A stretch of 64,000 nt of DNA from the NCBI GenBank assembly GCA_949318235.1, contig OX439134.1, positions 23,391,162 to 23,455,161 of the forward strand, read 5' to 3'. The stretch is from Ecdyonurus torrentis. Its lineage: Eukaryota; Arthropoda; Insecta; Ephemeroptera; Heptageniidae. A program made the position numbers and the translations under genes. This document shows, piece by piece, positions 34,918 to 48,192 of this stretch. The first letter of the stretch is position 1. Each line of letters opens with the position of its first letter. The notes under the pieces were generated by a model. That model did no database searches. It saw only the letters and a list, made by a program, of their open reading frames with translations, and was not told the origin of the DNA.

Positions 34918-35380
34918 GGTATGATAAATTTAAAAGAAAAGGATATGAGAAACTATAGCAAGGGCTTTACTATAGTGTAGAGAGTTTCATAGATTGGTAA
35001 AAATTTTGCTAGCACAGAGATATTAAAAATGACACAATGGAAATATTTTGGCAATAAACTCCAAAAGAGAGAAAGTGTGATACGCTTTCATCAGTTCTAA
35101 CAGACTCGAAGATGAACTATGAATCAGATAGTTGCCCTAGTTTCATAGATTCTCTATTATATATTCTCTACATTCATAGTTTCTCTTGGAGTCTGTAAAG
35201 ACTGATGAAGGCATAACACACTTCATTTCTATTGGAGTTTATTGTCAAACTCATTTTAAAGTGTTAGTTTTTTATATCTGTGCTAGCAAGATTTTCTCCA
35301 AATTATGGGACTCTTCACTATGGTATGGTAATAAAGGCCCTTGTTGATTTCCCCTATCCTTTTCTTTCTTATTTGTAACT
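34918..35380. repeat. Large palindromic repeat (F1), diverged copy
   Basis: The left arm (AAAGAAAAGGATATGAG, GCTAGCACAGA, CAATAAACTCCAA) is inverted at the right (TTGGAGTCTGTAAAG, TCTGTGCTAGCAAGATTTTC, CCTATCCTTTTCTTTC). The same unit occurs in better shape at 38398-38800. CTGATGAAGGCATAACACAC lies in the right arm. Confidence 0.75.
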
Positions 35381-35839
35381 TCGTTAGAAAAAAATTCATT
35401 GATTGTAGTCATTGTCTTACTTTCACATCTTTTACTCAGGAGTGAGTTACCGTGCACCTGATCATGTTCATATAATAAAATATTTTATATATTATTTGAC
35501 TTTTAAGTTGTTTATGTGTATGATATGTTGTACACCACCAACCCGGATCTGATACCCGTCTTTCTTTTTGACGGTTCCGGGTCCTAAGTCTGGATTTTTT
35601 GTATAACAAATCTTGATTTAATAATCAATATGTAAAATATAAGTTAAATGAAAAAAAATGCACTTAGGATCAATAATAATAAAGAAAAGTATAGAATTAC
35701 CAGCATGGGCCTTACTCTTATATACCACTCTACAAGTTCTATGGAGAGGTCAAAGTCTTACATGGCACAGTTTTTTGCAATGAATAAGTTTTCATATAAC
35801 TGAGATGAGAGCTTTCATCATGGTATTAATGACATTACC

Positions 35840-36010
35840 GCGTGAGGCTGCGGGGCCACTGGGTATAAAAGCCCAGTAAATTCGCAGACCACTGCACAGT
35901 CTGCTAGCAGATGTGGTGTGAGCATCATCTCTCTAGCGTGACTGTGTTACTCTTCCTGTTACACTGATGTGCCTTTAGGAAGGCGAAACGTTTGTAACTA
36001 TTGAGTTATA
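35840..36010 (+). ncRNA. TATA-box plus hammerhead-like RNA motif
   Basis: GGTATAAAAGCCC lies at about 35868. About 90 bp further is CTGATGT, then a perfect stem GCCTT/AAGGC with loop TAGG, then GAAACG (35964-35990). This matches the order CUGAUG - stem II - GAAA of hammerhead ribozymes, except that A9 is U. GTTACA before and TGTAAC after the core also pair with each other, which is not the canonical topology. It may be a decayed ribozyme of a Penelope-like or retrozyme-like element; function is doubtful. Confidence 0.3.
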
Positions 36011-36315
36011 TTTATTGTTATGTAAAATATTGCTGTGCTTGCAACCCCCTGCCTCCTACTAAAATTCATTCCAACTCCTAATTAATTATACATGCATAAA
36101 AGTGCTCATAGCCTTGCACGCCTAGCGTGCATAGGCCGTGCATAACGGCTTGAGACAATATATGGCATGATATATATATATTTTAAACCACTATCGCCAT
36201 TTGAGATTTTCAGTTGACGCTGCTGCCTGGCGCCAACTCTCATTTGGTTTCTCCCTATCAAATTTTAACGTCACATGTTTTTACCACTCAAAGTAGAGAT
36301 TTAATCGAGCAGTAC

Positions 36316-36610
36316 GTGTCTTGTCTTCATACTGCCATGTTATGTTCTTGCTGGTTGTGAGGAGGGGTGGGGGTGGAATCAGGAATGGAGTGTGTTGTGT
36401 GAGTGAGGGAAAAAGTGGGGAGGGAGGCAAGCGGGAATAGGGTATATTTAGGATATAATTTTATCTTATTCCCTATTACCTTTTCATGCTTAACTCTCCT
36501 CCCCCTCCCCACCCTTTCCCTCACTCACACACACTCCTTCTTTGATTCCAACCCCTCCTCACTAACTTACAACCAGCAAGATCATAATAAGGCATTACAA
36601 GACAAGACAC
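36316..36610. repeat. Fold-back of about 295 bp
   Basis: GTGTCTTGTCTTCATACTGCC at the left is mirrored by GGCATTACAAGACAAGACAC at the right. CTTGCTGGTTGTGAGGAGGG is mirrored by CCCCTCCTCACTAACTTACAACC. The centre is near 36.46 kb. It includes a G/T-rich arm and its C/A-rich mirror. No coding sequence. Confidence 0.75.
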
Positions 36611-36934
36611 TTCTTAATCCAAAGCATTTAATGTAATACCAATTAATACACATTACTTATAAGTCATAATTTCAATTTGTTATGACAAATTGGCTAGGAT
36701 TGGGGGTCGGTGAAATGCTGCTTTAAGTAAAAAATATATATAATTATGTAAACAAATATTGACTATGCTTTAACTGCGTATTAAAAATCGCAAATAACTG
36801 TATTCTTACAAAATGAGATATCCACAGGTGAAAAATAAAAACATAGTATATCTTTTTTCTTTTTTTAATTATTACCTTATTTTATTGTGTTTTTTACATA
36901 ATTAATTTCTGAGGAAAAAAATGTTTGATATGCT

Positions 36935-37143
36935 TCACATGACATTGCAGATCAATTGAGTGTCTGGTGTCTATCACCTGAACCTTCCAAATTGTCAATC
37001 TTGCATCTCCTCTGGCATTTAGTGTGGGTTGAGGAGGATACCTGGTAGCCATCAGGGTACGACGCTTATCATCTTAGGCTAACCGTAGTGCTTGCTCACG
37101 CCCCTCAAGAAACAAGTCGGAGTCATCTTTACCGTTGTATTCC
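36935..37143 (-). pseudogene. Coding-like exon remnant, unidentified
   Basis: After a TTCTCCAG acceptor the minus strand reads EYNGKDDSDLFLEGREQALR, then LA, a TAA, then DDKRRTLMATRYPPQPTLNA, RGDARLTIWKVQVIDTRHSI and DLQCHVKHI before a stop. Composition is coding-like on both sides of the internal TAA. It lies downstream of the DHX37-like exons on the same strand but does not resemble that family's C terminus. Confidence 0.35.
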
Positions 37144-37388
37144 TGGAGAAAAAAACGACAAAATATTATACTGTATCACTATCATCAGCTTCAAAATTAT
37201 GTTATAGGTGGAGTTATAGATGGAGTTATGGAAGTAATTATAGGTGGAGAAGAGTGCAGCAGTGAACACCTTTCTCTTATTATTATGCATCAATTGTATT
37301 GGTGAGGTAAAAATACGTAAAATCTTCTGTATCACATTTTAATACATATGCAATACAATTGCAATACGTATGCAATTTAATACATAGA

Positions 37389-37615
37389 TTTTTATAAATG
37401 TGTGTGATCAACACCACAGCACATTAACGTCATGCACGCTACGTGGTCCCAGGCCTGGTTCACCAGCTGCAATGTAAATTATAGATTTTAGTAAATGTGT
37501 GTGATCAACACCACAGAACATTAACGTCATGCACGCTAAGTGGTCCCAGGCCTGGTTCACCAGCTGCAATGTAATACATAGATTTTAGTAAATGTGTGCA
37601 ATCAACACCACAGCA
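37389..37615. repeat. 97-bp tandem repeat, about 2.5 copies
   Basis: Units share GTGTGTGATCAACACCACAG, ACATTAACGTCATGCACGCT and GGTCCCAGGCCTGGTTCACC followed by AGCTGCAATGTAA. GGCCTGG recurs at 37452 and 37549. Confidence 0.8.
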
Positions 37616-37648
37616 CACACAATTTGACCACTATTTGACCACAATTTC

Positions 37649-37920
37649 AAGGCCTTTTAATGTGGGAACCATTGGTAGCAAGGCAATCATCAAGACAAAC
37701 ATTGTGTGCCACTTGTTGGAGAGAGTCTGAGGAATGATGGACTGGATGGTGATAGTCAAAGACAGAGTCTTCTAGCCACCAGTGCAAGACGTGAAAGAGC
37801 TGAAGCAGCGCATGACCATCAAGTCCATTACTCCGCAGACTCTCCGCAATGTGTGGCACGAGCTAGAGGTTTGTCTGGATGTTTGCCTTGCTATCAATGG
37901 TCCCCACCTTCAGAGGCCTT
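37649..37920. repeat. Fold-back of about 270 bp
   Basis: AAGGCCTTTTAATGTGGGAACCATTG and its near inverse CAATGGTCCCCACCTTCAGAGGCCTT bound the unit (key pairing ends AAGGCC/GGCCTT). The inner block GTGTGCCACTTGTTGGAGAG is mirrored by CTCTCCGCAATGTGTGGCAC. The open frames on both strands result from the symmetry. Confidence 0.7.
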
Positions 37921-38397
37921 ATTAAGTTGTGGTACCAATCCTGTTAACAATCCTGAGTCATTATCTTCTTCTTTGAATCTACCCCCCCCCCCTTCCACCG
38001 TCTTTTATAGGATGATCAATTTTAAATTCATTTAAAAATTTAAAACTGTCAAATATAAAGCTTTAATTTAATGATTTAAATGTTTTTTTTAACTACCTTG
38101 GTATTTTTATTATTTATAAGTTACTCTAACAATTTATAAACACCCTGTATATCAATATACAGATGGTGCACAAGACACACTGGTGACGTGACGTGACTGG
38201 ACGATGAAGATCATCGCACTCACTCACTCATGATTTTATTACAATGTATGCTTATGTAGGTGGTATACCTGCATTGATAAAACCAACATTGGTGACTTGA
38301 CATAAAAGGACGAAAATTAAAGACCATCTCTCTCTATCATTAAATACATGCATGAGTGAGAGAAATATGTATATTAAGAAAAATAAACCATCGCGGT

Positions 38398-38800
38398 TAG
38401 GTATGATAAATTGAAAGAAAAGGATAGGAGAAAACCAGCAAGGGCCTTACCATAGTGGAGAGAGTCCCATAGTTCGGTGAAAATCTTGCTAGCACAGATA
38501 TAAAATAACTATAACACATTGGAATATTTCGGCAATAAACTCCAAGAGAGATATGGAGCGTGTTATGCCTTCATCTGCAGTCCTTACAGACTCAGAGAGA
38601 AACTATAGAAACTATTCATAGTTTCTCTCTGAGTATGTAAGGACTGATGAAGGCATAACACGCTCCATATCTCTCTTGGAGTCGATTGCCGAAATATTCC
38701 AATGTGTTAGTTATTTTATATCTGTGCTAGCAAGATTTTCCCCGAACTATGGGACCCTCTTCACTATGGTAAGGCCCTTGCTGGTTTTCTTCTCCTGCCT
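38398..38800. repeat. Large palindromic repeat (F1), well-preserved copy with hammerhead-like core
   Basis: Nearly perfect inverted arms of about 190 bp meet near 38.6 kb. Examples are AAAACCAGCAAGGGCCTTACC with its mirror near 38775, and GAGAGAAACTATAGAAAC with its mirror. The right arm contains CTGATGA (38644), AGGCATAACACG, and GCCGAAA (38688-38694). Such arrangement recalls the hammerhead-bearing inverted LTR-like ends of Penelope-like elements; this link is inference. Confidence 0.75.
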
Positions 38801-39052
38801 GGAGTTGGAAGATATGTAAGGGACATTGTTTTGCACTCTCACACCATGAGTCACCTACGGCCTAACACAGAGGTTCTCGTCACCAAACTGAAAGTACAGT
38901 ATGATGTAATAAAGCCTAGATGATTGGCACAGTCAGCTGCAATCTCAGCATGTTGATAACAGAGAACAGCAATATACTGTATATCCAAATCAGAGTACCA
39001 AGGTCAAGTTGTTTGAAGTTCCAGTAGAGCTTGTTGTTGCAAAGTGGCTCAC

Positions 39053-40374
39053 CTCTCATGTACAACTTGGACGTCTCAAAATCTTCCTGGTAGACGACCC
39101 ACTGAGGCTTCGACTTACGTAGCACACACGACGATTGCATGAACACTGCATGGCTCCTCCAGCTCTCCACATCTATCAAGCAAACACTCAATTAAGTAAC
39201 AGCTATCAGGCAACATAAACTAGCAGTGGGTATGAGACAGTTGAAATAAATTATACAATAAATAAGAGCTGATCTTAGATCTTACTTACGTTAGCATAGT
39301 AAAACCATTTATTCTGCTTTTTTTTTTTTTTTTTTGAAGTGATAAAAATCCCGTCTCTTATTATAGATAACTACAGAAATTAAAATCTTCTTGCGTGTTA
39401 TCAAGCTGACATCAGTACTGTACCTGTACGCATACTTCCGCTTGGCTCTCTCTGTGATGTCACTGATCTCCTCAGGCGCCACTCTCACAGCCACCTGGTC
39501 CACCATACCAGAGAGCACCACCTGTCGCAGCAGTCTGGCCTAAAGTCACACGTGATATTGCTGAGTACTCTAACTTGCTATACTTTAATATTGTGACTTC
39601 ATGTTTGAAGTTGGTCTGTTTGTAAACCTGTTAACTTGCCCCCAAAAAATATACAATCCCATTTGAAAAGCTATCAATTTTTTTACACTTTTTTCAGTTT
39701 CTGGGGCACAATAAACATAATAATAATATATAATAATAATGAAAAATAAATAATAATAATAATAATAGCAACTAGTTTTATGAGAAAACTTTACTGCATT
39801 GAGGCAGCAATTTAAACTATGGTAACTATAGACAAATGGGGAAACAGGAGCAGTTTGACTGTATTTTGCCTACTTTTGTTCAATAGCTGTGTGGTTTTGA
39901 TGACGTTATAATTCTATTAGCAAAGACAATGTACGGTCATTGCAATAAAAAATGAAATTCTATTGGCATATGGGAATATGTATTTAGATAGAGTTTTGCG
40001 TCAACTGAAATCTCCCTCTTATTGCATGTTGGTGTACGTACCTGTGTCTCAGAGGGAGGCGCCAACTTGGGGTCCACAGCCAGTTGAAGGTTGGGATGTC
40101 CTTGGCTGATCTCCGAGGTGAGCTGGGTACAAAGCTTGCGGACCTCAATGATGCCCTTGTGTCGCAGAGCCTTGGTCTCACAGAAGACTTGCAAAGCTTC
40201 ATCACCTCCTGCAGCAGCATGCTCTGCTGCACACATGGTGCGTAGCAGCACCGCGGGGTCACCCAGCTGTAGATTGTGACCTGTGAGACCACTCTCTTTG
40301 CTGCTGCAAGCTGCCAATATTCATCTCTTAGTAAAAGTAGTCCGTCATAATGGCACAATGATAAGAGAGAGAGG

Positions 40375-40418
<44 letters not shown>

Positions 40419-40611
40419 AGCTGTGACTGACCTGGGTCTAAAAGCAGCTCCTGCACCGAGAGGGCTGCCACCAGCAGCACAGCGTGGGGCAGCAAGCCAG
40501 GGTGCTGTGCACTCAGGGCCAACATCTTGCCATACCTAGGGGCTACTGGGAAGCCAGCAATAGCCTTGCCAAGAGCAGACAGCTTGCCACTGAATTTCTC
40601 ATCTATGATAC
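39053..40611 (-). CDS. DHX37: DHX37-like DEAH-box RNA helicase, four C-terminal-half exons
   Basis: Exons 40611-40432, 40310-40042, 39539-39419 and 39172-39053 join in phase with GT..AG introns. They encode, in order, KLSALGKAIAGFPVAPRYGK (start of the helicase-associated HA2/ratchet region), LVAALSVQELLLDP, FCETKALRHKGIIEVRKL, VDPKLAPPSETQ, RQVVLSGMVDQVAVRV (OB-fold region) and KPQWVVYQEDFETSKLYMRG. Spacing and wording follow animal DHX37, the homologue of yeast Dhr1, which removes U3 snoRNA from pre-ribosomes in the nucleolus. The DEAH motor exons and the last C-terminal exons are not found in the window. This may be an intact gene with exons beyond what I can see, or a fragment. No stops occur inside the four exons. 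Confidence 0.8.
40385..40418. repeat. (GA)n tract at an exon border
   Basis: A GA dinucleotide run inside the DHX37-like intron, about 14 bp from the 3' end of exon 40611-40432 (read on the minus strand as (CT)n right after the splice donor). Confidence 0.9.
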
Positions 40612-40679
40612 CTGACAAACATAATGCTTATAACTTGAATATCAGTATTGCAATACAGCTTCATTAGCCAGTTCAATGA

Positions 40680-40897
40680 ATGGACGTTATCGGTTTAGCG
40701 CGCGGGGTGCTGCGGGGAAAGCTCCGGGTCCCCTAATTTAACATTACACTTATGGAAAAAAACACGTTTTTTCCGATTTTTGGGAAAACTACTCCACCGA
40801 TTTTGGAGAAATTTAAATGAGAAATACTAGACATACTTTTACGTGTTTTAAGCGATAGAAAATTTTTAACAATTTTTTAAACCGATAACCTCCATTC
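40680..40897. mobile_element. MITE M2, intact copy
   Basis: The termini ATGGACGTTATCGGTTTA and TAAACCGATAACCTCCAT are inverted repeats with few mismatches. The interior has TAGCGCGCGGGG next to the left end and CACGTTTTTTCCGATTTTTG. A diverged copy lies at 30170-30386. No coding. Confidence 0.8.
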
Positions 40898-42030
40898 AGC
40901 TCAATACTAGGAATGCATTACTGATGCTAGTATACAACTCAATATTAATTAAGCAGTTTGAGTATTTATGATAGCACACACACACACACACACACACGTC
41001 ATCAGTACTGAAGCTAGCACATACTACTCTAGTCTAGATTACACATTGCTGTTATTGTCAAATTTTTACAATTTAATTTTTACCCCGCGTTTCTGGAAGA
41101 GTTATCGTAAGAAAAAGCGCGATTACTGACGAAAGTTTGGATTCATTAACTATTTTTGGCTAAACATTAGAACAAATTTGACTTTGCTAAAACAATTAAG
41201 TTATATAACGTCTTTGCCCTATGATCGAGCAATGTTATTTACTACTCCAGTATAGCCTTCAAGCGGATTTAATATGACGTCATCTGCATACACCCACGTA
41301 AACATAAATTGAGTTTTGTTACATATGGTTAAAGAAAATAAAGTTATAATAATAATTACATCAATAAAATAGGTATCGCAACTTGTTTAACATTAGGAAA
41401 ACATAAGTTACAATTTCAATTGAAGACATTGAGTTATTGAAACATTGTACATTTTGCTACTGCGGAGGATTACAGCATAACCTGGACACCCCTCTTACCC
41501 TATATAGGGTCCCTCAATTCCCATTATATGGGGTCAGCAGTAGCAAAATTAACAACATGTTAATAAGCCAATGACTATACTAATAAAATACGAAACGCAT
41601 TTATGTTTAACATGAGAAGCACATCCTTATGTTGTTTGACCAGCCGTGGTGCTGTACGCTCCAGCACAACATTCGCACATAGGCAAATCTAGTGCTGATA
41701 TCCACGTGCCGTACACATTATATCTATCAACCGCGCAGAACATGAGGGTTTGCTTTATTGTTACCTCAACTGCAAACCACAGGACGTAGGCTTCTCCTGT
41801 GAAACTAGCTGAGGCATCCAGCCAGCTTATAGATGATAGGTTTTCTGCAGGGCAGGAAACAGTGACTCCAAAAGCGAGCTAAAGCAGCTATCTGCGTACT
41901 GTTGAGGTTCATCGTCTTGTAAAGTAGATCCACTAAAAATTATGGATTACGATTCAGTTAGTTATAATATAAAAACAATAAATTAAAACATAAAGAATAT
42001 GCACAAACAAAGTTATTAAAAGGTAAAATA
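40898..42030. other. Spacer with an inverted R1 fragment and a (CA)n tract
   Basis: Holds (CA)n at 40976-40997 and an opposite-strand copy of the R1 repeat at 41205-41296 (GCCCTATGATCGAGCAATGTT...TATGACGTCATCTGCATACACC). TGGACACCCCTCTTACCCTATATAGGG lies near 41490 (key palindrome CCCTATATAGGG). No gene is supported; the more GC-rich part 41640-41930 has no recognisable frame. Confidence 0.45.
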
Positions 42031-42034
42031 TTAA

Positions 42035-42202
42035 AGCCATAGACCACATAAAAAAACATGTGCTTTTTAATGAATAAACACGAAATGGGATCTTCAAAAC
42101 TGTTAACAATTTTTACCAGAATGTTAATGTAGCCCCACGAGAGAACGTGAAAACTGTAAAGTATGCAATTTAAATGCTTATGTTTTTCTCGGGTCTATTC
42201 CT
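42035..42202. mobile_element. TTAA-flanked MITE (M1), copy 5, internally deleted
   Basis: TTAA at 42031 and 42203. The left 130 bp matches M1 copy 2 up to AAGTATGCAATTTAAATG, then jumps straight to TTATGTTTTTCTC and GGTCTATTCCT. The middle segment with the CRE-like TGACGTCA is missing. Confidence 0.85.
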
Positions 42203-42376
42203 TTAATAATAGAAATTAAAAATTAAAATCCTTAATTGTAAATACGTATTTTTAATTTACAGTATTATCTGTTTTCTTTAAAATTTAAGTCGGAAATAAT
42301 TATCTTACCTGCTTCCATAACTTCATGTACAGAGTATAATATACACATCCGAGACGTACAAAAGATAGGGTTGTGG

Positions 42377-43104
42377 TCACTGTTTAGTAATGTAGTCGTC
42401 TTCTACTTCAACATCAAAAATTACCCTATGGATATATTTTCTGTACTCTCTTGTGTCAACATCTTTCTGCAAAGGTTCTTGGCTAACATAACTTCTTGCA
42501 TAGAAGCACACGTATACTCCACATGATACATAGTCATTTTGTTTTGTTGAAGCAGGGGAACATAACTTTTTAATAGTTTTATGACCAACTTTTTGTAATT
42601 TATTATTTACACATTGAAGCATAATTTTCAGGTTTTCTACACCTATTGTAGGCATCTTATTTTGAAAACCTAATGAATCAAAATATAAAAGCACGTCTTT
42701 GTCAAGATCTGCAATTAACAATGTCCAATGATCATCTGTAATATTTAATGGAAACAAGTACAGAGAGAAACTGCTATCAAGATTGAGATCAAAAGTGACA
42801 TCCTTTTGAATCATTGCAGCTTTACATACAATTGAAAATGTAGGCACAAAGCAGGGATTTTCTGTTGATAGAATGCTGAGATACGAGTCAATAATTGAAT
42901 ATGTTAGCATGCCGGCAATAAATCCTGGCCAAGCTTTGTTTTGAATTAAATTTTGTTCTCTAAATGAGCAGTCAGGGTCTAACGACTTTACATCATATAT
43001 ATATAATATAATATGTGACTTGCTAGGTACAATTTCTTTTACATCCGTTTCTTCCTTGACATTTGGGAATACATTATTAGTAATTTTTACAGAAGAGTAG
43101 AAGC
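42377..43104 (-). CDS. Ulp1-type (C48) cysteine protease domain of a transposon
   Basis: An open minus-strand frame of about 240 codons runs from GFYSSVKITNN to the stop at 42377. The Ulp1/SENP signature is complete and in order: DDHWTLLIADLD (catalytic His), LLYFDSLG (Asp) and TKQNDYVSCGVYVC (Gln and nucleophile Cys). Upstream, QNLIQNKAWPGFIAGMLTYS fits the substrate-channel Trp region of the fold. Such domains cleave SUMO-like tails and are often carried by eukaryotic DNA transposons. It lies 50 bp downstream of the THAP/P-like transposase stop and may be spliced to it. The start used here is a possible splice acceptor; read further upstream, the frame gives TPLFEG and then meets a TAA. No damage is visible in the domain. 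Confidence 0.75.
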
Positions 43105-44158
43105 CTTCAAAAAGAGGAGTTTAATTTTTATTCTTTTGTAATTTCTTTGTTTGTTAATAAACTGTTATTCCACTATATATTTGTCTTTTTACGATACTAC
43201 GATTTCTTTTCCTTAAATAAAAATATGTACGACATTTGAAGAATGTGAGACACAACAACCACGCAAATTTGCAGTCACATTGAGGAATAATGTGACCTTC
43301 AATAAAATATACACCATTGCAAGTCATTTTCTCGACAATATTAGAATCATTTAAATAAAGGTTCTGCCACCTTTTTGCTTTTAACTCTAGCAGTTTAATA
43401 GCCATAATGACTGGCATACTTGCATAAGTCAGACCACCTTCGTCAACTTCAAACGTGAATGAATTTTCATTATCTTTGGCTGGTTCGGCATCAGTGCAAA
43501 ATTCAACACACCGCTGGCATAATTTAGACTTGATTTTTTTAATACAGATGCCAGCAAAATAGTGTAAACTACTCTCCTCCAAAATTTTAAGTTTTGAGAA
43601 GTCCTCAATTTGTTGAAGCTCTTGTTGACTTAATTCTTTTAAAATGTCGTATTGTGAAAAGTCGAATGTTTTTTTCTTGAATGGACGACTTAAAAAGTCT
43701 ACGTAATTTTTGTCTTTACAGTCCCTGTAGTTTGAGTTATTAAACTTCATGGTTATTTGCGAGACAGAAATAAGCCTAGCTAAACTTAAGCACTCCAAAG
43801 GTGTTGGTGTTTTGTTCCCCTTCGCTCGCATCATGGAAAATATGTTCTCGACACAGTCTTGATTAAATCGAGCAGTAAACACGTATTTGTTTTTAAGCAG
43901 AAGTATTGATGATAATTCAATTATACATGCTGTTGATTGAATTACACCACTTTGATAAGGCTTCCAGGTGAGGTGGTCATTTTTAATATGCTTCATAAGA
44001 TTAGCAAACTTCAGTAGTTTTTTAAATTTACTAGCCTTATTCCTCCTTGTGATGCTAGCTTTAATGTGACGCTAGGTCATAATTGTGAACCACTCGTCCA
44101 CCTGTTCTATAAAGTAGGCTGTGGCAAGTGCATCTTCATGCAATAGTTTGTTGCTTAC

Positions 44159-46133
<1,975 letters not shown>

Positions 46134-46799
46134 CTAAACAAAAAACTTGCACATAAATAATAATAATACAATAAAAAAAAAATACATAATATACACACAA
46201 ATTTTGTATTAGTTTAAATTAGTTTTGAAATAAAATGAAATAGTTTTGAATGCAGACTGATACAAATAAGAAAAAAAAAATATTTTTTAATCGCGATACA
46301 TTTACATAACAATAGACCACAAGATTGCAGAGGTATCATAAATGCTTTAATTAATATTCACCTTATTTGTCCTTGTTTCACCGAGTCCTGAACAACAATA
46401 TAAGGAACATGTAGCTTTAGAACATCTTTGTCTTTTTCTCGGTAGCATATTAAGTATATCAGGCACAGCATTTTTTTTCAGTTTAGATCTTGCTTGGGTT
46501 GTTGTGAACTGAGAGGTGGTGAAGTGGCACTGAAAAGGTAAATATTTCAATACATGAAAATATTTCGAGAAATCTGATACTTAAAAAAAATCAAGAAATA
46601 TTTTTAACTTACAAAGTCTTTGTGATGGTAGCCAAACGTAGGGAACTTTTGTTGCTGCACGAATGTAATTTACCCAAGTTCGGCAAAAGGAAGGAATTGA
46701 AGGAAAACAACGTAAGCTGCAAAGTTCCAAGCTGTGCCCGCAGCCGGGAAAGCAGCAAACGATCGTTATACTCAACCTAATAACAAGCAGCACCTAAAA

Positions 46800-47190
46800 T
46801 TATTTATTTTTAATACCGCTAAAATTAAATACTAATGAAGCAACAAGATGATATATAATACTAGCGAAGTAACTTGGTACACCTTGCGTTTGCCTTTACT
46901 ACGTGAATTAAATGCAATGAAACGTTTATCAAGTTTTTAAAATATGAATCTGTAAATTAATAATATTTCAAATGCTTTAAGATATTATTTATTTTTAGCA
47001 TTTTATGCATAACTTACAAAATAATATCACGTAACACTCATCACACCAGCCGCTAGCAGTTTTCCCTCGCTTTTCCTCTAATGGCGACCGTTATTACGTT
47101 ATATGGATATGCATCTCGACTCTCAATTGTTTTTTAAGCGGGAGCTAGCAAAAAAAAAAAAAAAACGTGTGCAAAATCTTTAAACTTACG
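46800..47190. other. Spacer upstream of the THAP exon
   Basis: AT-rich, with no supported exon or element ends. If the THAP locus has an upstream promoter or first exon it would be here. The P-like element's terminal repeats could not be located. Confidence 0.35.
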
Positions 47191-47224
47191 TTAATTGCAT
47201 TTATTTTTTATAAAAAGATTTTTT

Positions 47225-47579
<355 letters not shown>

Positions 47580-47787
47580 TGATGAATAATAAAGTGATGT
47601 TCTAAACAAAACATTTTACACTAGTACTAGTACATAATATATGTATGATCATATTTAATCATATATAAATATATATATATACACACAATAAATTCACTAC
47701 ACTTTTATTATTATGCGTTAAGATATGGGTGCGGATAAATGTGTAAAATCCTTTGAGTCGAGTCATTATTTTATTACATTATTATTA

Positions 47788-47908
47788 CAGCTCTGGCCAA
47801 AAGTTCCCGAACGATTTGCATAGGCAACCCGCAAGCACACTGTTATCTTCAAAAGAAAATGTAGTGGCCACCGCTGCCTCGTTCGGAAACTTTTTGTCAT
47901 AGCTGTAC
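47788..47908. mobile_element. Tc1/mariner-type MITE, about 120 bp
   Basis: ACAGCTCTGGCCAAAAGTTC at the left is mirrored by AACTTTTTGTCATAGCTGTA at the right, with CCCGAACG/CGTTCGG just inside. TA steps flank both ends. The terminal ACAGCT.TG.CAAAAAGT wording resembles Tc1-type inverted repeats. Confidence 0.7.
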
Positions 47909-48192
47909 CTCACAAAATAAATGTCACAATAAAGAACACTAGTTTTAAAAGAACTGTACGCCAAATACTTAATTATGCTTCAGTATAATTAACTTACTGG
48001 CTGAAAAAAGTCTTTGTCTGGTAAAACTTCCTCTTCCCACACAAAGGACGACTGCTAGTTCCAAGCAGTGTTTTGTTACCTGACATCGTTTTATTAGATA
48101 ATCAAAACAGTATGTAAAGAGTGGAAACTTACTGCATGCAGTGGGCTGAGATACTACTTGATGTGTCTCCAATGATCCATCGGCCCTTTCAC

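Noticed and set aside
36100..36150. tRNA-like sequence around GCCTTGCACGCCTAGCGTGCATAGGC
   Set aside because: Short local inverted repeats are present but no T-loop consensus or cloverleaf. No tRNA or rRNA gene was recognised anywhere in the window.
37706..38035. 109-codon open frame on the plus strand and its minus-strand partner
   Set aside because: Both lie in a 270-bp fold-back, so the open frames mirror one another. No motif or splice context.
41500..41525. CCCTATATAGGG palindrome as a core promoter
   Set aside because: There is no downstream exon on either strand within reach and no other promoter element nearby.
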